Positions 27,683 through 36,623 are shown, counted from the first letter of the stretch. The stretch is 64,000 nucleotides of DNA from Streptomyces sp. V3I7 (GCF_030817495.1 NZ_JAUSZK010000001.1:5683001-5747000); one strand, 5' to 3'. Notes: generated from the letters alone by a model not told the origin. A program made the numbers and translations.

Positions 27683-28099
27683 CGGCGAGACGACTGGGCC
27701 GCAGCGGACGTATTCGTCGCCGCGCACGATGCGATGGCGGATGCCGAGCACGGTGAGTTCGCCGATCCGCTCGCAGCCCAACCGGCGTACAGCGGCGAGG
27801 AGTTCACGGCGCTGGGCCACGGTGTCGGCTTCGTCCTTCGCCTGGAACCACAGCAGCGAATTCAGTGCGTCCTGGGCTTCCTGCGGGGTGCCGTCGGTCG
27901 CCTCGGACACCAGGCGCCAGCGGGCGTCGGGTTGCGGGCCGAGTGCGGCCACGCCGAACACGGGACCGCGCGGCCACACAAAGGGGCAGCGGGCCGAGGC
28001 GTCGAGCGCGTCCATCTCGCGGACCAGGGCCACCGGGTCGTCACGACGCAGGAGTTCGGCTGTGGCCCGATCCAGTCGCCGCTTCCAGTCATCGCGCAT
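27683..28099 (-). pseudogene. DUF5954-family protein, truncated at the C terminus
   Basis: ATG 28099 begins MRDDWKRRLDRATAELLRRD, followed by FVWPRGPVFGVAALGP and LRRLGCERIGEL-type text ending HRIVRGDEYVRCG. This is the conserved N-terminal half of the Streptomyces DUF5954 family (unknown function, usually 250-300 residues). After about 140 residues it runs directly into Rhs sequence. A deletion probably fused the two, and the frame carries on out of phase to 27545. Confidence 0.6.
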
Positions 28100-28523
28100 G
28101 TGCGCATTGTGGCCGCAAGTGGTGCGGTGTCGGGTGGTTCAGGAACGCCGCGAGCCGTTCCATGCGCCAGGGGCAGCGCCCGGACGTGCCGCGCCTCGGA
28201 CCTGCGGGGCTTTGCCTGACGGTGGTGCCGGGCAAAGCCGTGCGCGGCGGCCGTCGCCTCCTCGCCCACCACACGCCCCTGGGCCGGCTGGCGTGGAGGG
28301 GACGCGCCCATGCCAATGTTCTTCTGTGAACACTCTTTTGACGGACAGTCATATGTTCTCGCGGTGATACGATCACCGCGCTTGCGGAGCGGGCGGATGA
28401 GTGCAAGACGGCCTCTCCGACCTCTGGGGCAGCCAGGGCGGTGACCTGGTACGGCCGGTCCGCCGATCCACTCGTAGGGACGGGAACCCCAGCAGCTCGC
28501 GTCAGTCGCCTGAAGAGAGTCTT
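28100..28523. promoter_or_regulatory. Upstream region of the conservon with two inverted repeats
   Basis: This 424-bp gap lies between the truncated DUF5954 gene and cvnA. Repeat 1: GGCTTTGCC (28208-28216) with GGCAAAGCC (28231-28239). Repeat 2: a perfect palindrome CGCGGTGAT-ACG-ATCACCGCG at 28360-28380, about 145 bp upstream of cvnA, a good operator candidate. No convincing gene is present. Confidence 0.45.
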
Positions 28524-29693
28524 ATGACGGAATACATACAGAACCCAGTGCTCTGGGCTCTCCTCGTCGTCATCCTCGTCGCAGTCGCCGTCATCGTCCT
28601 CCTGCGGAGGGTGGCATCGCTTCAGCGGCAGGAGATGGACGGGCTGAAGAGCCATTACGCCGATCTGGAGAACCGCTACTCACAATCAGTTCAGGCAGCC
28701 CAGGAAGAAGCAGAAGAAGCCACCAAAACGGTCCTCAAGTCCGCGATGCGGACGCTGCAGGGTCTCGCCGCCGAGCAGCAGCTGATCATCTCCCAGCTGC
28801 AGACCAAGTACGGCGAGTCGGTCATCCTCCATGACCTCCTGGAGATCGACCACGCCAACTCGCAGTTCGGTCGGCGCGCCCAGTCCATCGCCGTGCTGTG
28901 TGAAGGCTGGCTGGGGCGGCAACGCGACATCGCCTCGGTGTACGACGTGGTGCGCAGTGCGCAGGGGCGGGTCCGGCACTTCCGGCGCGTGGAGATCCTC
29001 TCCCAGGTGGACTTCGGCATCACCAGCCGAGCCGTCGAACCGGTGGCGCTGACGCTCGCCGAGCTGCTCGACAACGCCACCAGTTACTCCAGCCCGGACA
29101 CCGTGGTCGAGATCAACATCCGGACCGTGCCCAAGGGCATCGTCATCGTCGTGGACGACGCCGGTGTCGGCATGAACGACGAGGAGCGGTCCCGGGCCGA
29201 GAAGCTCCTGTCGAGCGAGCGGGTCTCGGGTGTCTCGGGGCTCGGCAACCCGCCGCAGTTCGGCTTCGCGGTGATCGGCGTCCTGTGCGAACGCTTCGGC
29301 TTCGAGGTGTCCGTGGACTCCACCTCCCCCTATGGAGGTGTGCGCGCGGTCGTCCTTGTACCGCACGACCTGCTCACCGGCATGCCGGAGCCGAAGGCGC
29401 CGGCCCCGGCCACCGCCGCCGCGGCCGCCCCGGGTTCGGGCGGCCCCGAACCTACGCTGGCCACGTCCTCCACCGCCGACGGGCTGCCGCGGCGACGCCG
29501 CAAGCGGCCGATGGCCATCGTGCCGGGCAGTGCCCCGGGCTCCCGCACTTCGGGCCGCTCCGGTGTGGAGACGGCGGCGATCATGGGCGCCTTCCAGCGG
29601 GGCACGCAGTCCGGCCGGGCCGCACAACCGGACACCGCGGACGACCAGACGAGCACACGTGGTGCTAGCAGCGAAGGGCATGAGATTTCGTGA
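28524..29693 (+). CDS. cvnA: Conservon sensor: membrane-anchored histidine-kinase-like ATPase
   Basis: This 389-residue protein starts at ATG 28524 behind AGAGAG. An N-terminal membrane segment (about 9-28, VLWALLVVILVAVAVIVLL) is followed by a coiled coil. The HATPase_c domain has its N box in LAELLDNATSYSSP and its G1 box in VVDDAGVGM. No phospho-accepting His box is evident, as is usual in conservon A proteins. The C-terminal 90 residues are Pro/Ala/Arg-rich and disordered. In Streptomyces, CvnA-D form a membrane-associated signalling complex reminiscent of eukaryotic G-protein systems. It overlaps cvnB by four bases. Confidence 0.92.
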   Translation: MTEYIQNPVLWALLVVILVAVAVIVLLRRVASLQRQEMDGLKSHYADLENRYSQSVQAAQEEAEEATKTVLKSAMRTLQGLAAEQQLIISQLQTKYGESVILHDLLEIDHANSQFGRRAQSIAVLCEGWLGRQRDIASVYDVVRSAQGRVRHFRRVEILSQVDFGITSRAVEPVALTLAELLDNATSYSSPDTVVEINIRTVPKGIVIVVDDAGVGMNDEERSRAEKLLSSERVSGVSGLGNPPQFGFAVIGVLCERFGFEVSVDSTSPYGGVRAVVLVPHDLLTGMPEPKAPAPATAAAAAPGSGGPEPTLATSSTADGLPRRRRKRPMAIVPGSAPGSRTSGRSGVETAAIMGAFQRGTQSGRAAQPDTADDQTSTRGASSEGHEIS

Positions 29694-30091
29694 ATGACGA
29701 TCTGTCTTGGATGCTCGACAGCGCCCTGGAAATCCCCGGGGCCCTGCACGCGGTCCTGATATCCGCCGACGGTCTGTTGATGGCCCGGACGAAGGACTTC
29801 GACAAGGACAACGCGGACCGGGTCGCCGCGGCGATGAGCGGCGTGCAGTCGCTCAGCCGCTCGATCGGGTTCTTCTGTGAGGACCCCCGTCAGCGGTGGC
29901 GGCAGACCCTGGTCGAGTTCGACGGTGGCTGGGTCTTCCTGATCTCCGCCGGGGAGGGTGCCTACCTGGGTGTCTCGGCCAGCCCCGACGTCGACATGGC
30001 GGACATCACCTTCCGGATGCAGCAGCTCGTCGGTCAGTTGGGCAAGGCGCTGACAGCGGCGCCACGCGAGAACCTCGGCGCCCACTCATGA
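29690..30091 (+). CDS. cvnB: Conservon roadblock/LC7 protein
   Basis: This 133-residue protein starts at GTG overlapping cvnA. Roadblock/LC7 fold: an alternating helix-strand pattern with GALHAVLISADGLLMA and WVFLISAGEGAYLGV. In conservons and in MglB-like systems this family regulates the partner small GTPase, here cvnD. It overlaps cvnC by four bases (ATGA). Confidence 0.93.
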   Translation: MNDDLSWMLDSALEIPGALHAVLISADGLLMARTKDFDKDNADRVAAAMSGVQSLSRSIGFFCEDPRQRWRQTLVEFDGGWVFLISAGEGAYLGVSASPDVDMADITFRMQQLVGQLGKALTAAPRENLGAHS

Positions 30092-30465
30092 CCGGACGCG
30101 ACGAGTGGGGGGCCGAGGCCCCGGAACTGGTGCGCGCGTATGTCATCACCAAGGGGCGCGGCCTGCCCGACGAGGCACAGCTCTCCTTGATCACCCTGGT
30201 CACGGCCGTGGAGGACCACGAGCAGCGGCCGAATCGACTGTCTCCGGAAGAGCAGCGGCTGCTGGAACTCTGCGCCGCCGGCTATCTCTCGGTCGCCGAG
30301 ATCGCGGGGCATACGCGGCTGCCCCTGGGCGTGGTGAAGATCCTCCTCGCCTCCCTCGTCGAGGGCGGTTACCTCATCGCCCGCCCGCCCGTGGCGTGCG
30401 CCCCTCAAACCGACAAGCAGATCCTGGAGGAGGTACTGCATGGTCTCCGGGCCAAGTTTGGGTGA
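30088..30465 (+). CDS. cvnC: Conservon DUF742 protein
   Basis: 125 residues, ATG 30088. The DUF742 pattern is evident: a conserved VRAYVITKGR-type N terminus, a winged-helix core with LSVAEIAGHTRLPLGVVKIL, and LVEGGYLIARPP. Conservon C proteins are associated with CvnD and may be a transcriptional or scaffold component. It overlaps cvnD by 26 bp. Confidence 0.93.
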   Translation: MTGRDEWGAEAPELVRAYVITKGRGLPDEAQLSLITLVTAVEDHEQRPNRLSPEEQRLLELCAAGYLSVAEIAGHTRLPLGVVKILLASLVEGGYLIARPPVACAPQTDKQILEEVLHGLRAKFG

Positions 30466-31081
30466 ACGGTCCAAGGACCGCTCCGATGAACGTCTGGACG
30501 AGCGTCTGGACGAGCAGGCGTACGTCCGCGGCGGAGCGACGCAGACCGCGGTGAAGATTCTCGTCGTCGGACACTTCGCGGTGGGCAAGACCACGTTCAT
30601 CGGGTCGATCTCCGAGATCGATCCGCTGTCCACCGAGGAGACGATGACGCGGGCCGGGGAGACGGTCGACGATCTCAAGGGAGTCGAGGGCAAGACCACC
30701 ACGACGGTCGCCATGGACTTCGGCAGGCTCACCGTCAGCGAGCAGATCGTGCTGTATCTGTTCGGAACGCCCGGCCAGCAGCGTTTCGTACAGATGTGGG
30801 AGGACATGGCGCGCGGCGCGCTCGGGGCGCTGGTGCTGGTGGACCCGGAGCGACTGGCGGACTCCTTCGCCGTGATCGACCTGATCGAGAGTTACGGGCT
30901 CGACTACGCCATCGCCGTCAACCACTTCGACGGTACGACGCAGCGCGCGGAGCAGGCGTTGCGCGAGGCGCTGGACCTGCTCGACGACACCCCCGTCGTC
31001 ACCTGCGACGCGCGTGACGAGAAGTCGTCGGCCGAGGCACTGATCACTCTCGTCGGCCATCTGCTGAATCGCGCTCGATAG
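30440..31081 (+). CDS. cvnD: Conservon small GTPase
   Basis: 213 residues, ATG 30440. Ras-like GTPase motifs: G1 GHFAVGKTT, G3-like in LFGTPGQQRF (with Thr rather than Asp, as in conservon GTPases), and an NKxD-type motif represented by VNHFDG. About 25 N-terminal residues are charged. It is the signalling output of the cvnABC module and lies directly upstream of the conservon P450. Confidence 0.92.
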   Translation: MVSGPSLGERSKDRSDERLDERLDEQAYVRGGATQTAVKILVVGHFAVGKTTFIGSISEIDPLSTEETMTRAGETVDDLKGVEGKTTTTVAMDFGRLTVSEQIVLYLFGTPGQQRFVQMWEDMARGALGALVLVDPERLADSFAVIDLIESYGLDYAIAVNHFDGTTQRAEQALREALDLLDDTPVVTCDARDEKSSAEALITLVGHLLNRAR

Positions 31082-31135
31082 GACACCAAGCGGGGCCGGC
31101 CGACCGGCACCCAATAGCACCCTTTAGGAGCACAG

Positions 31136-32488
31136 TTGGACGCTCAATCCCCCGCCCCGGTCCCCCCGCCCGGGTGCCCGGCCCACAACTCCGGCGGTCA
31201 AGTTCCGCTGCACGGGCCGGAGTTCGCGGCCGATCCGCAGGCGTACTACGAATACCTCCGCCACTACGGGCCGACCGCGCCCGTCGAGCTCGCTCCCGGC
31301 GTGGAGGCGACCCTCGTCACGGACTATGCGGCCGCGCTGCAACTGCTGCAGGATTCCGGGGCGTTCCGCAAGGACGCGCGCCGCTGGCGAGCCTTCAACG
31401 AAGGGAAGGTCGCCCCGGACAGCCCGGTCGTGCCCCTGTTGGCGTACCGGCCCAACTGCATGTTCAGTGACGGCGCGGAACATCTGAGGCTCCGTCAGGC
31501 CGTCACCGACAGCATGGCCCGCGTCGACTCGCGTCGGCTGAGCCAGCGCACCGAGCAGGTCTCCAACTACCTCATCGACCAGTTCTCCACGCGCGGCTCG
31601 GCCGACCTGCTCGGCGACTACGCCAAGCAGCTGCCGCTGTTCGTGTTCAACGAACTCTTCGGCTGCCCCGCCGACATCGGCGACCGGGTGCTGTTCGGCA
31701 TCTCGGGGATGTTCGACGGCGTCAACGCCGAGAAGGCAGCCGAGGTGCTGTTCCAGGCCGTCGGCGAACTGGTGGCACTCAAACGGAGCAAACCCGGCGA
31801 GGACGTCGCCTCCTGGCTGATGCAGCATGAGGCCCGGCTCACCGACGAGGAGATGGTCCATCAGCTCGCACTGCTGCTGGCGGCGGGCACCGAACCGCTG
31901 CGGAACCTCATCGGCAACACCCTGCACCGGCTCCTGTCCCACGACGCGTACGCCCATCGGGGCGGCCTGATCGACGAGGCCATCGACGACACACTGTGGG
32001 AGAACCCGCCCATGTCGAACTTCGCGCCGCACTATCCGGCGGCCGACATGGAGTTCGCCGGGCAGAAGCTGCAGGCGGGCGAACTGGTGCTGGTCAGTTT
32101 TGCGGCGGCCAACACCGGCCCGGCCCTGGCCGCCGCGCGGCAGGCGGGCAGTAACCGGGCCCACCTGGCGTGGAGCGCGGGTCCGCACGCCTGCCCGTCC
32201 AAGGAACCCGCTCGGCAGATCACCGTGACGGCCGTCGAGAACCTGCTCAACCAACTGCCCGACGTCGAACTCGCGGTGCCCGAGGACAGCCTGGCCTGGC
32301 GTCCGGGCCCCTTCAACCGGGCCCTGGTCGCGCTGCCCGCCCGATTCACACCGGTCAAGCCGGTGCGGCGGCCGAGCCGGTCGGACGACCGTACCGAAGC
32401 GCCCGCCCGCGAGGAGCAGTCCGGTGCGGCGCGCGCGTCCGAACGCGGCGGGCTGTGGAGTCAGTTCCTGACCTGGCTGGCTAGGTGA
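31136..32488 (+). CDS. Conservon cytochrome P450, CYP157-like, lacking ExxR
   Basis: About 450 residues, TTG 31136 with AGGAG seven bases upstream. The heme-ligand loop is AWSAGPHACPSKEPAR, with the invariant Cys in a degenerate FxxGxHxCxG context. The K-helix ExxR motif is missing: the equivalent reads EAIDDTLWENPP. The I-helix stretch is LLLAAGTEPLRN, in place of the usual AGxxT. Loss of ExxR with an xLW sequence is the known hallmark of the CYP157 family, whose members occur in Streptomyces conservons. It lies 54 bp after cvnD and is probably part of the operon. Substrate unknown; it may act as a structural or signalling partner. Confidence 0.85.
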   Translation: MDAQSPAPVPPPGCPAHNSGGQVPLHGPEFAADPQAYYEYLRHYGPTAPVELAPGVEATLVTDYAAALQLLQDSGAFRKDARRWRAFNEGKVAPDSPVVPLLAYRPNCMFSDGAEHLRLRQAVTDSMARVDSRRLSQRTEQVSNYLIDQFSTRGSADLLGDYAKQLPLFVFNELFGCPADIGDRVLFGISGMFDGVNAEKAAEVLFQAVGELVALKRSKPGEDVASWLMQHEARLTDEEMVHQLALLLAAGTEPLRNLIGNTLHRLLSHDAYAHRGGLIDEAIDDTLWENPPMSNFAPHYPAADMEFAGQKLQAGELVLVSFAAANTGPALAAARQAGSNRAHLAWSAGPHACPSKEPARQITVTAVENLLNQLPDVELAVPEDSLAWRPGPFNRALVALPARFTPVKPVRRPSRSDDRTEAPAREEQSGAARASERGGLWSQFLTWLAR

Positions 32489-32590
32489 TTCACACAAACC
32501 TCACCAATTCCCTCCCGTCGCATGAAGATTCAAGCGCAGGGGTAGTGAGCAATGCGGTATCCGTGTTGATCACGAGGGAAAGGACGTGTC

Positions 32591-32797
32591 GTGGACGATA
32601 TATCCACCGACGCTGCTTTCGTTTCGAGCTCGGCCGCATTGCTCCGCCCCCGGCCGAACGCACGCCGGCGGTATGCCAACCCCCCCTCCATAAAGGCCCA
32701 ACTCCACAGACTGCACGGCCAGATACCCGCCTCCCCAGGCGGGTATCTTCTTGGCCGCTCCAGTGTGCGTTCCAGCGTGCGCGGGGAGGGCCGATGA
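32591..32797 (+). other. Possible leader peptide or gene remnant upstream of prenyltransferase
   Basis: GTG 32591 follows GGAAAGGACGTGTC and opens a 68-codon frame beginning DDISTDAAFVSSSAALLR. It overlaps a strong hairpin (32721-32748) and the start of the prenyltransferase by four bases. The first 25 codons look coding, the remainder does not. It could be a leader peptide of an attenuator or chance; expression evidence would decide. Confidence 0.3.
32721..32748. terminator. Perfect 12-bp hairpin upstream of prenyltransferase
   Basis: AGATACCCGCCT and AGGCGGGTATCT flank a CCCC loop, followed by TCTTGG. It lies 45 bp before the prenyltransferase start and 230 bp after the P450 stop. It may terminate the conservon operon or attenuate entry into the prenyltransferase gene. 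Confidence 0.65.
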
Positions 32798-33963
32798 CCC
32801 CCTCCTGGTCGATCGACCGCACGATCGGGGCCCCATCGAAGACCCAGACGCTCGGCCACTTCACGACGGGCCAACTCCTGCGGCTGTGCGACGTCGCCGG
32901 ACTGGCGCGCGAGGATGCCGAGACCTATGCGCGCGTCCTCGGCGCGGCACTGGCTCCCGTCGACCGACGGCCCCTGGACCTTCCGCCGCCGTTCTCGACC
33001 TTCCTGTCCGACGACCACACGCCGGTGGAGTTCTCGCTCGCCCTGCAGCCGGGCACGGCACCGGCAGTGCGCGTCCTGCTGGACCCGGGCGGCGGCGCAG
33101 GCGGCCTGGCCCACAGCGGCCCGCGGGGACTGCGCGTCGTCCGCGCGATGGCCCGGCACTGGGACTTCGCCACCGACCACCTCGACGCGTTGGAGGACCT
33201 GTTCTTCCCTCCCTCTCCCGCGGGGCCGCTGGCGCTGTGGTGCGCACTGGAACTGCGTCCCGGCGGTGTCCCGAAGGCCAAGGTGTATCTGAACCCGGCG
33301 GCGTCCGGGCAGACACGTGCCGCCGCAACGGTGCGCGAGGCACTGCGCCGGCTCGGCCACCGGCATGCGTTCGACGCGCTGCCTCAGGCCGACCGCCACC
33401 TTTTCTTCTCCCTCGACCTGGGCGACTGGGAAGATCCCCGAGTGAAGATCTACCTCGCGCACCACGACCTGTCGGCCGCGGAGGCGGCAGGCCTGTCCCG
33501 CACGGACGGCGGACCCGGACATGCCGAGATCGAGGCGTTCTTCCGCATCGCGGCCGGGTATGACGCCGACCCCGCCGACCTCGGGGCCATGGACGGGCAC
33601 GACCCGCGGCTCGGCCGCCGGCCCGTCCAGTCCTGCCACTCTTTCACGGAGACGGCGAGCGGCCTGCCCAGCGGCTTCTCCCTCTACATCCCGGTCCGGG
33701 ACTATGCACGGCACGACGGGGAGGCCCTTGACCGGGCGGTGGTCCTGCTCCGACGTTACGGCATCGACCCCGCCCCGCTCATCCAGTCACTGGCCGCCGT
33801 CACCTCGCGGCAGCTCGAGGACGGGGTAGGGCTCATCGCCTACCTGGCGCTCGCCCACCAGCAGGGCAAGCCGCCGCGGGTGACCGTGTACATCTCCTCG
33901 GAGGCGTACGCGGTCAGGCCACCGGTCGCCGCACTGTCCCCGCAGGCCGAAGCCGTGCACTGA
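32794..33963 (+). CDS. ABBA-type aromatic (indole) prenyltransferase
   Basis: 389 residues, ATG 32794 behind GGGGAGGG. The length and pattern match the bacterial DMATS/ABBA fold: alternating strands with PGTAPAVRVLLDPG, PKAKVYLNP, DPRVKIYLAHHDL and PPRVTVYISSEAY, which contribute Lys/Tyr residues to diphosphate binding. The YL and VKIYL repeats are typical. Known Streptomyces members (IptA, SCO7467) put a dimethylallyl group on Trp; the convergent flavin monooxygenase gene downstream strengthens that reading, since SCO7467 and its neighbour SCO7468 are such a pair. Regiospecificity cannot be read from sequence. Confidence 0.85.
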   Translation: MTPSWSIDRTIGAPSKTQTLGHFTTGQLLRLCDVAGLAREDAETYARVLGAALAPVDRRPLDLPPPFSTFLSDDHTPVEFSLALQPGTAPAVRVLLDPGGGAGGLAHSGPRGLRVVRAMARHWDFATDHLDALEDLFFPPSPAGPLALWCALELRPGGVPKAKVYLNPAASGQTRAAATVREALRRLGHRHAFDALPQADRHLFFSLDLGDWEDPRVKIYLAHHDLSAAEAAGLSRTDGGPGHAEIEAFFRIAAGYDADPADLGAMDGHDPRLGRRPVQSCHSFTETASGLPSGFSLYIPVRDYARHDGEALDRAVVLLRRYGIDPAPLIQSLAAVTSRQLEDGVGLIAYLALAHQQGKPPRVTVYISSEAYAVRPPVAALSPQAEAVH

Positions 33964-33982
33964 GACTCCCTGCCCCGAGCGG

Positions 33983-34018
33983 CGAAGCTCCCCCTGCCGA
34001 CCGGCAGCGGGAGCTTCG
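33983..34018. terminator. Bidirectional hairpin between convergent genes
   Basis: CGAAGCTCCC (33983-33992) pairs with GGGAGCTTCG (34009-34018) around an inner CTGCCG/CGGCAG. It lies between the converging prenyltransferase and monooxygenase stops and should terminate both. Confidence 0.75.
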
Positions 34019-34041
34019 TGCATGAACCGCCTCCACAGGGC

Positions 34042-35334
34042 CTACGCCACCCGCGACAACTCTCGCCGATAAGGGCCGACATCGACCTGGATGGAGGCAC
34101 CCTCGGTTCGCCCGTAGCGCTCCACGATGCCGTCCAGGTACGCGCTGATCTCCTTGCGCATGACATCCGCGGACGGCAGGGCGACGTCGCCGGCGACGAT
34201 CCCAGCCACCCACTGCGACTGAGCCTCCACGAGGCGTGTGATCGAGCCCACGGGGCGGATCAGGCCGACGAAGTACAGTCCGGGCCGATCGGGTGCGACG
34301 ACGCGCTTGTACAGTTCGACCGTCCCCTGCGGACCTATCGGGCATCCGGCGGGAAGGAAGGGGAACGCCATGCGGAAGCCGGTGCAGTAGACGATCGCGT
34401 CCGCCTCCATCGAGGAGCCGTCGGTGAAGGACACCTTGCTGCCGCCCAGGGAGTCGATCGCGGACTTCGGGGTCACCGCGCCGTGCCGTATCAGGCTGAG
34501 GATCTCGTCCGAGATGGTCACGGCCGAGGAGAAGATCGGGTGGTCGGGCTCCGGCAGGCCGTAGTTCGACAGCTTGCCGCGCGCCACGAGCAGCGCCTGC
34601 TCGACGAAGCGGCGCTGCTCGGGGAAGGACATGCTGTTCCACCGCGGGGCTTCGGCGATCAGATCCACGGGCATGCCGAAGAGCTGCTTGGGCACGATGT
34701 GCAGCCCCCGGCGGACGGAGAGCACCGTCTGTGCGGCATGCCGGGAGACGTCCGCGGCGATGTCCACCGCCGACGCGCCGAGCCCGACGACGATCACGCG
34801 CTTCCCGGCGAAGTCGCTGCCGTCGCAGTAGTCCATCGAGTGCAGAATCGTTCCAGTGAACGAGTCGGCACCCAGCGGCAGCGGGTTCGGCAGAGCCGGC
34901 TCCGAGTGGTGACCAGAGGCGACGATCACCTGCTCGAAACTCCGTACCGCCACCGCCCCGTCCGCGTCCCGGCTGGCGACCGCCCACGCCCCGTCGGAAC
35001 CCTGCCGTACCGCGAGCACCTCGGTACGCAGCTCGACATGGGGCAGCAGCCCGGCCCACTCGGCGAAGGACCGCAGATAGGCGGCGACGTCGCTGTGCCG
35101 TGGGTAGAGGGGAAGGTCGGACGGCATCGGGAAGTCGGTGTACCCGGTGAGCTGTTTGGCGCTGTTCAGATGGAGCGCCTGATAGGCCGGGCCCCGCTCC
35201 CCGGCTTGTGGCTGACGCCAGATCCCCCCGACGTCCGGGGCCTTCTCCAGACAGACGAGCTCGATGTTCCTGGCCTTCAGAGCATGTGCGGCCGCCAGAC
35301 CTGACAGACCCGCACCGATCACGCACACACGCAC
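34042..35334 (-). CDS. Flavin-containing monooxygenase, likely acts on prenylated Trp
   Basis: 430 residues, GTG 35334 with GAGGAG upstream. FAD-binding [12 protein letters not shown] (5-16) and NADPH-binding [12 protein letters not shown] mark a group-B FMO; the linking segment [14 protein letters not shown] is in place of the standard ATG motif. It is convergent with the prenyltransferase and separated by a terminator. In S. coelicolor the analogous FMO converts prenyl-Trp to an indole-3-acetonitrile/aldoxime type product; the role here is inferred by analogy. Three direct repeats upstream may be regulatory. Confidence 0.85.
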   Translation of the reverse strand: MRVCVIGAGLSGLAAAHALKARNIELVCLEKAPDVGGIWRQPQAGERGPAYQALHLNSAKQLTGYTDFPMPSDLPLYPRHSDVAAYLRSFAEWAGLLPHVELRTEVLAVRQGSDGAWAVASRDADGAVAVRSFEQVIVASGHHSEPALPNPLPLGADSFTGTILHSMDYCDGSDFAGKRVIVVGLGASAVDIAADVSRHAAQTVLSVRRGLHIVPKQLFGMPVDLIAEAPRWNSMSFPEQRRFVEQALLVARGKLSNYGLPEPDHPIFSSAVTISDEILSLIRHGAVTPKSAIDSLGGSKVSFTDGSSMEADAIVYCTGFRMAFPFLPAGCPIGPQGTVELYKRVVAPDRPGLYFVGLIRPVGSITRLVEAQSQWVAGIVAGDVALPSADVMRKEISAYLDGIVERYGRTEGASIQVDVGPYRRELSRVA

Positions 35335-35444
35335 AGTTCTCTCCTCACAGGACAGACACCAGCCTTTTGCGCACCGGCAATTGACTTCCCAGGCGAACAT
35401 CGCCTCACACCAGCAGGCCCGGCAGCCCGTCTGACTGTCTGTTG

Positions 35445-35476
35445 TCACACCGGCTTCACACCGGCTGTCACACCGG
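35445..35476. promoter_or_regulatory. Three direct repeats upstream of the monooxygenase gene
   Basis: TCACACCGG occurs three times (35445-35453, 35456-35464, 35468-35476), at 11- and 12-bp spacing, about 110-140 bp upstream of the minus-strand FMO start. One-helical-turn direct repeats are typical of SARP-type activator sites. The rest of the 190-bp gap (35335-35524) has no gene. Confidence 0.45.
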
Positions 35477-35524
35477 TCTCCGAGGACGTCGTTCTTGCCG
35501 GGGAGAGCGGCCTTGGGAGCCCTC

Positions 35525-36330
35525 CTACCGACCCGCGCCCCCGCGGACCAGCTCGACCGTGGAACCGCGATCCGTGGAGACGGACGCGGTCTTGATCTCC
35601 ACGGCGCCGGTCGCGGCATCGACGTACCAGCCCGACTCGGCCGATGCGAGAGCCTCGGCGTCGTCGAAGCGGGTCAGCGGGACGTGGTCCATGACGACGC
35701 TGTCCCGGGGGCCTGGCCGTGCACGGTCAGGCGGTACGAGCGCGCCGCTGGCTTGCCGGTGTAATCACCCACGCTGGCACCGACCTTGACGACGGTGGCC
35801 GCCGCGTCGGAGCCGGAGCCGCCGGACGCGTGCACCTGGACCCGCTGGGTGGCCGACGAGCCCTGTGTGAACTTCCGTGTCACAACGGCGTCTTCGTACA
35901 GCGTGTAGTCCGAGTCGTCCTGCGGATAGATGCCGTAGTCGAGTTCGCTCTTGTCGGGGGTCTGTCAGGACAAAGTCCCCTTGGGGCACATGGGGATGAT
36001 GGCACCGCCCCGGACGAAGACCGGGAGGGTGTCGAGGGGCGCCGAGTAGCCGTTGACGGTGGTCGGGCCCTGGTACATCCTGCCCGTCCAGTAGTCGGTC
36101 CAGGTGCCCTTGGGCAGGCGGATGCCGCCCCGGACATCGGTGTCGCTGTAGACCGGGGCGACCAGGAAGTCCGGGCCCGCCCGCCAGGAACTCGTACCTG
36201 GCGTTCGGCCCGAGCGTCTGCGGGTCGTCGGGGTAGGCGAGTGACAGCGGCCGTACCGGTCCGACGCCCGTCTTCGTGGCCTGGGCCGACAGGGTCTTGC
36301 CATGTCCCGCGCCCAGTATCGGACTTCACT
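35525..36330 (-). pseudogene. Decayed GH31 alpha-glucosidase C-terminal region
   Basis: GH31 sequence is spread over several frames: VRYWARDMA, VGPVRPLSLAYPDDPQTLG, FLVAPVYSDTDVRGG and GTWTDYWTGRMYQGP, then LDTLPVFVRGGAIIPM. Then comes a C-terminal beta-domain ([38 protein letters not shown]) ending at a stop at 35525. Frame changes occur near 36180, 35960 and 35700. The catalytic N-terminal half is absent beyond about 36330. Clear pseudogene. Confidence 0.75.
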
Positions 36331-36489
36331 CTTACTGGTGATGGACGAGGTACTTTCAGAGCAGTGCTTTGCGGGATAGCGGCAGGCATTCCGCCACGTC
36401 CATGCAGCGGCGGCTACGGAAATACCAGTTCGTCGGTGGCCCATGGCCGGTTGGTGAATGGTTCAACTCGGACCTCGGACACCATCAGT

Positions 36490-36612
36490 TTTTCAACGGA
36501 GTGCTGGTCGGGAGTGATCCCGGCCAGCACTTTGTGTTACCGCAGCCGAGTCGGTAGGGCATGTGCAGTCCGAGCTCCGCGTAGAGCCGGTGAACGCCTC
36601 TCAGCATTCGAC
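36490..36612 (-). pseudogene. Second serine-recombinase tail remnant
   Basis: The minus strand reads RLYAELGLHMPYRLG and, after a frame change, KVLAGITPDQHSV. This parallels RLYRALGLRMTYHPA and KVLVEITPDQHSV in the copy at 21900-22262. The two share a run beginning CAACGGAGTGCTGGTCGGGA on the plus strand. Both lie in the same orientation. The flanking 36331-36489 holds nothing recognisable. Confidence 0.6.
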
Positions 36613-36623
36613 GAGTTACTCGC

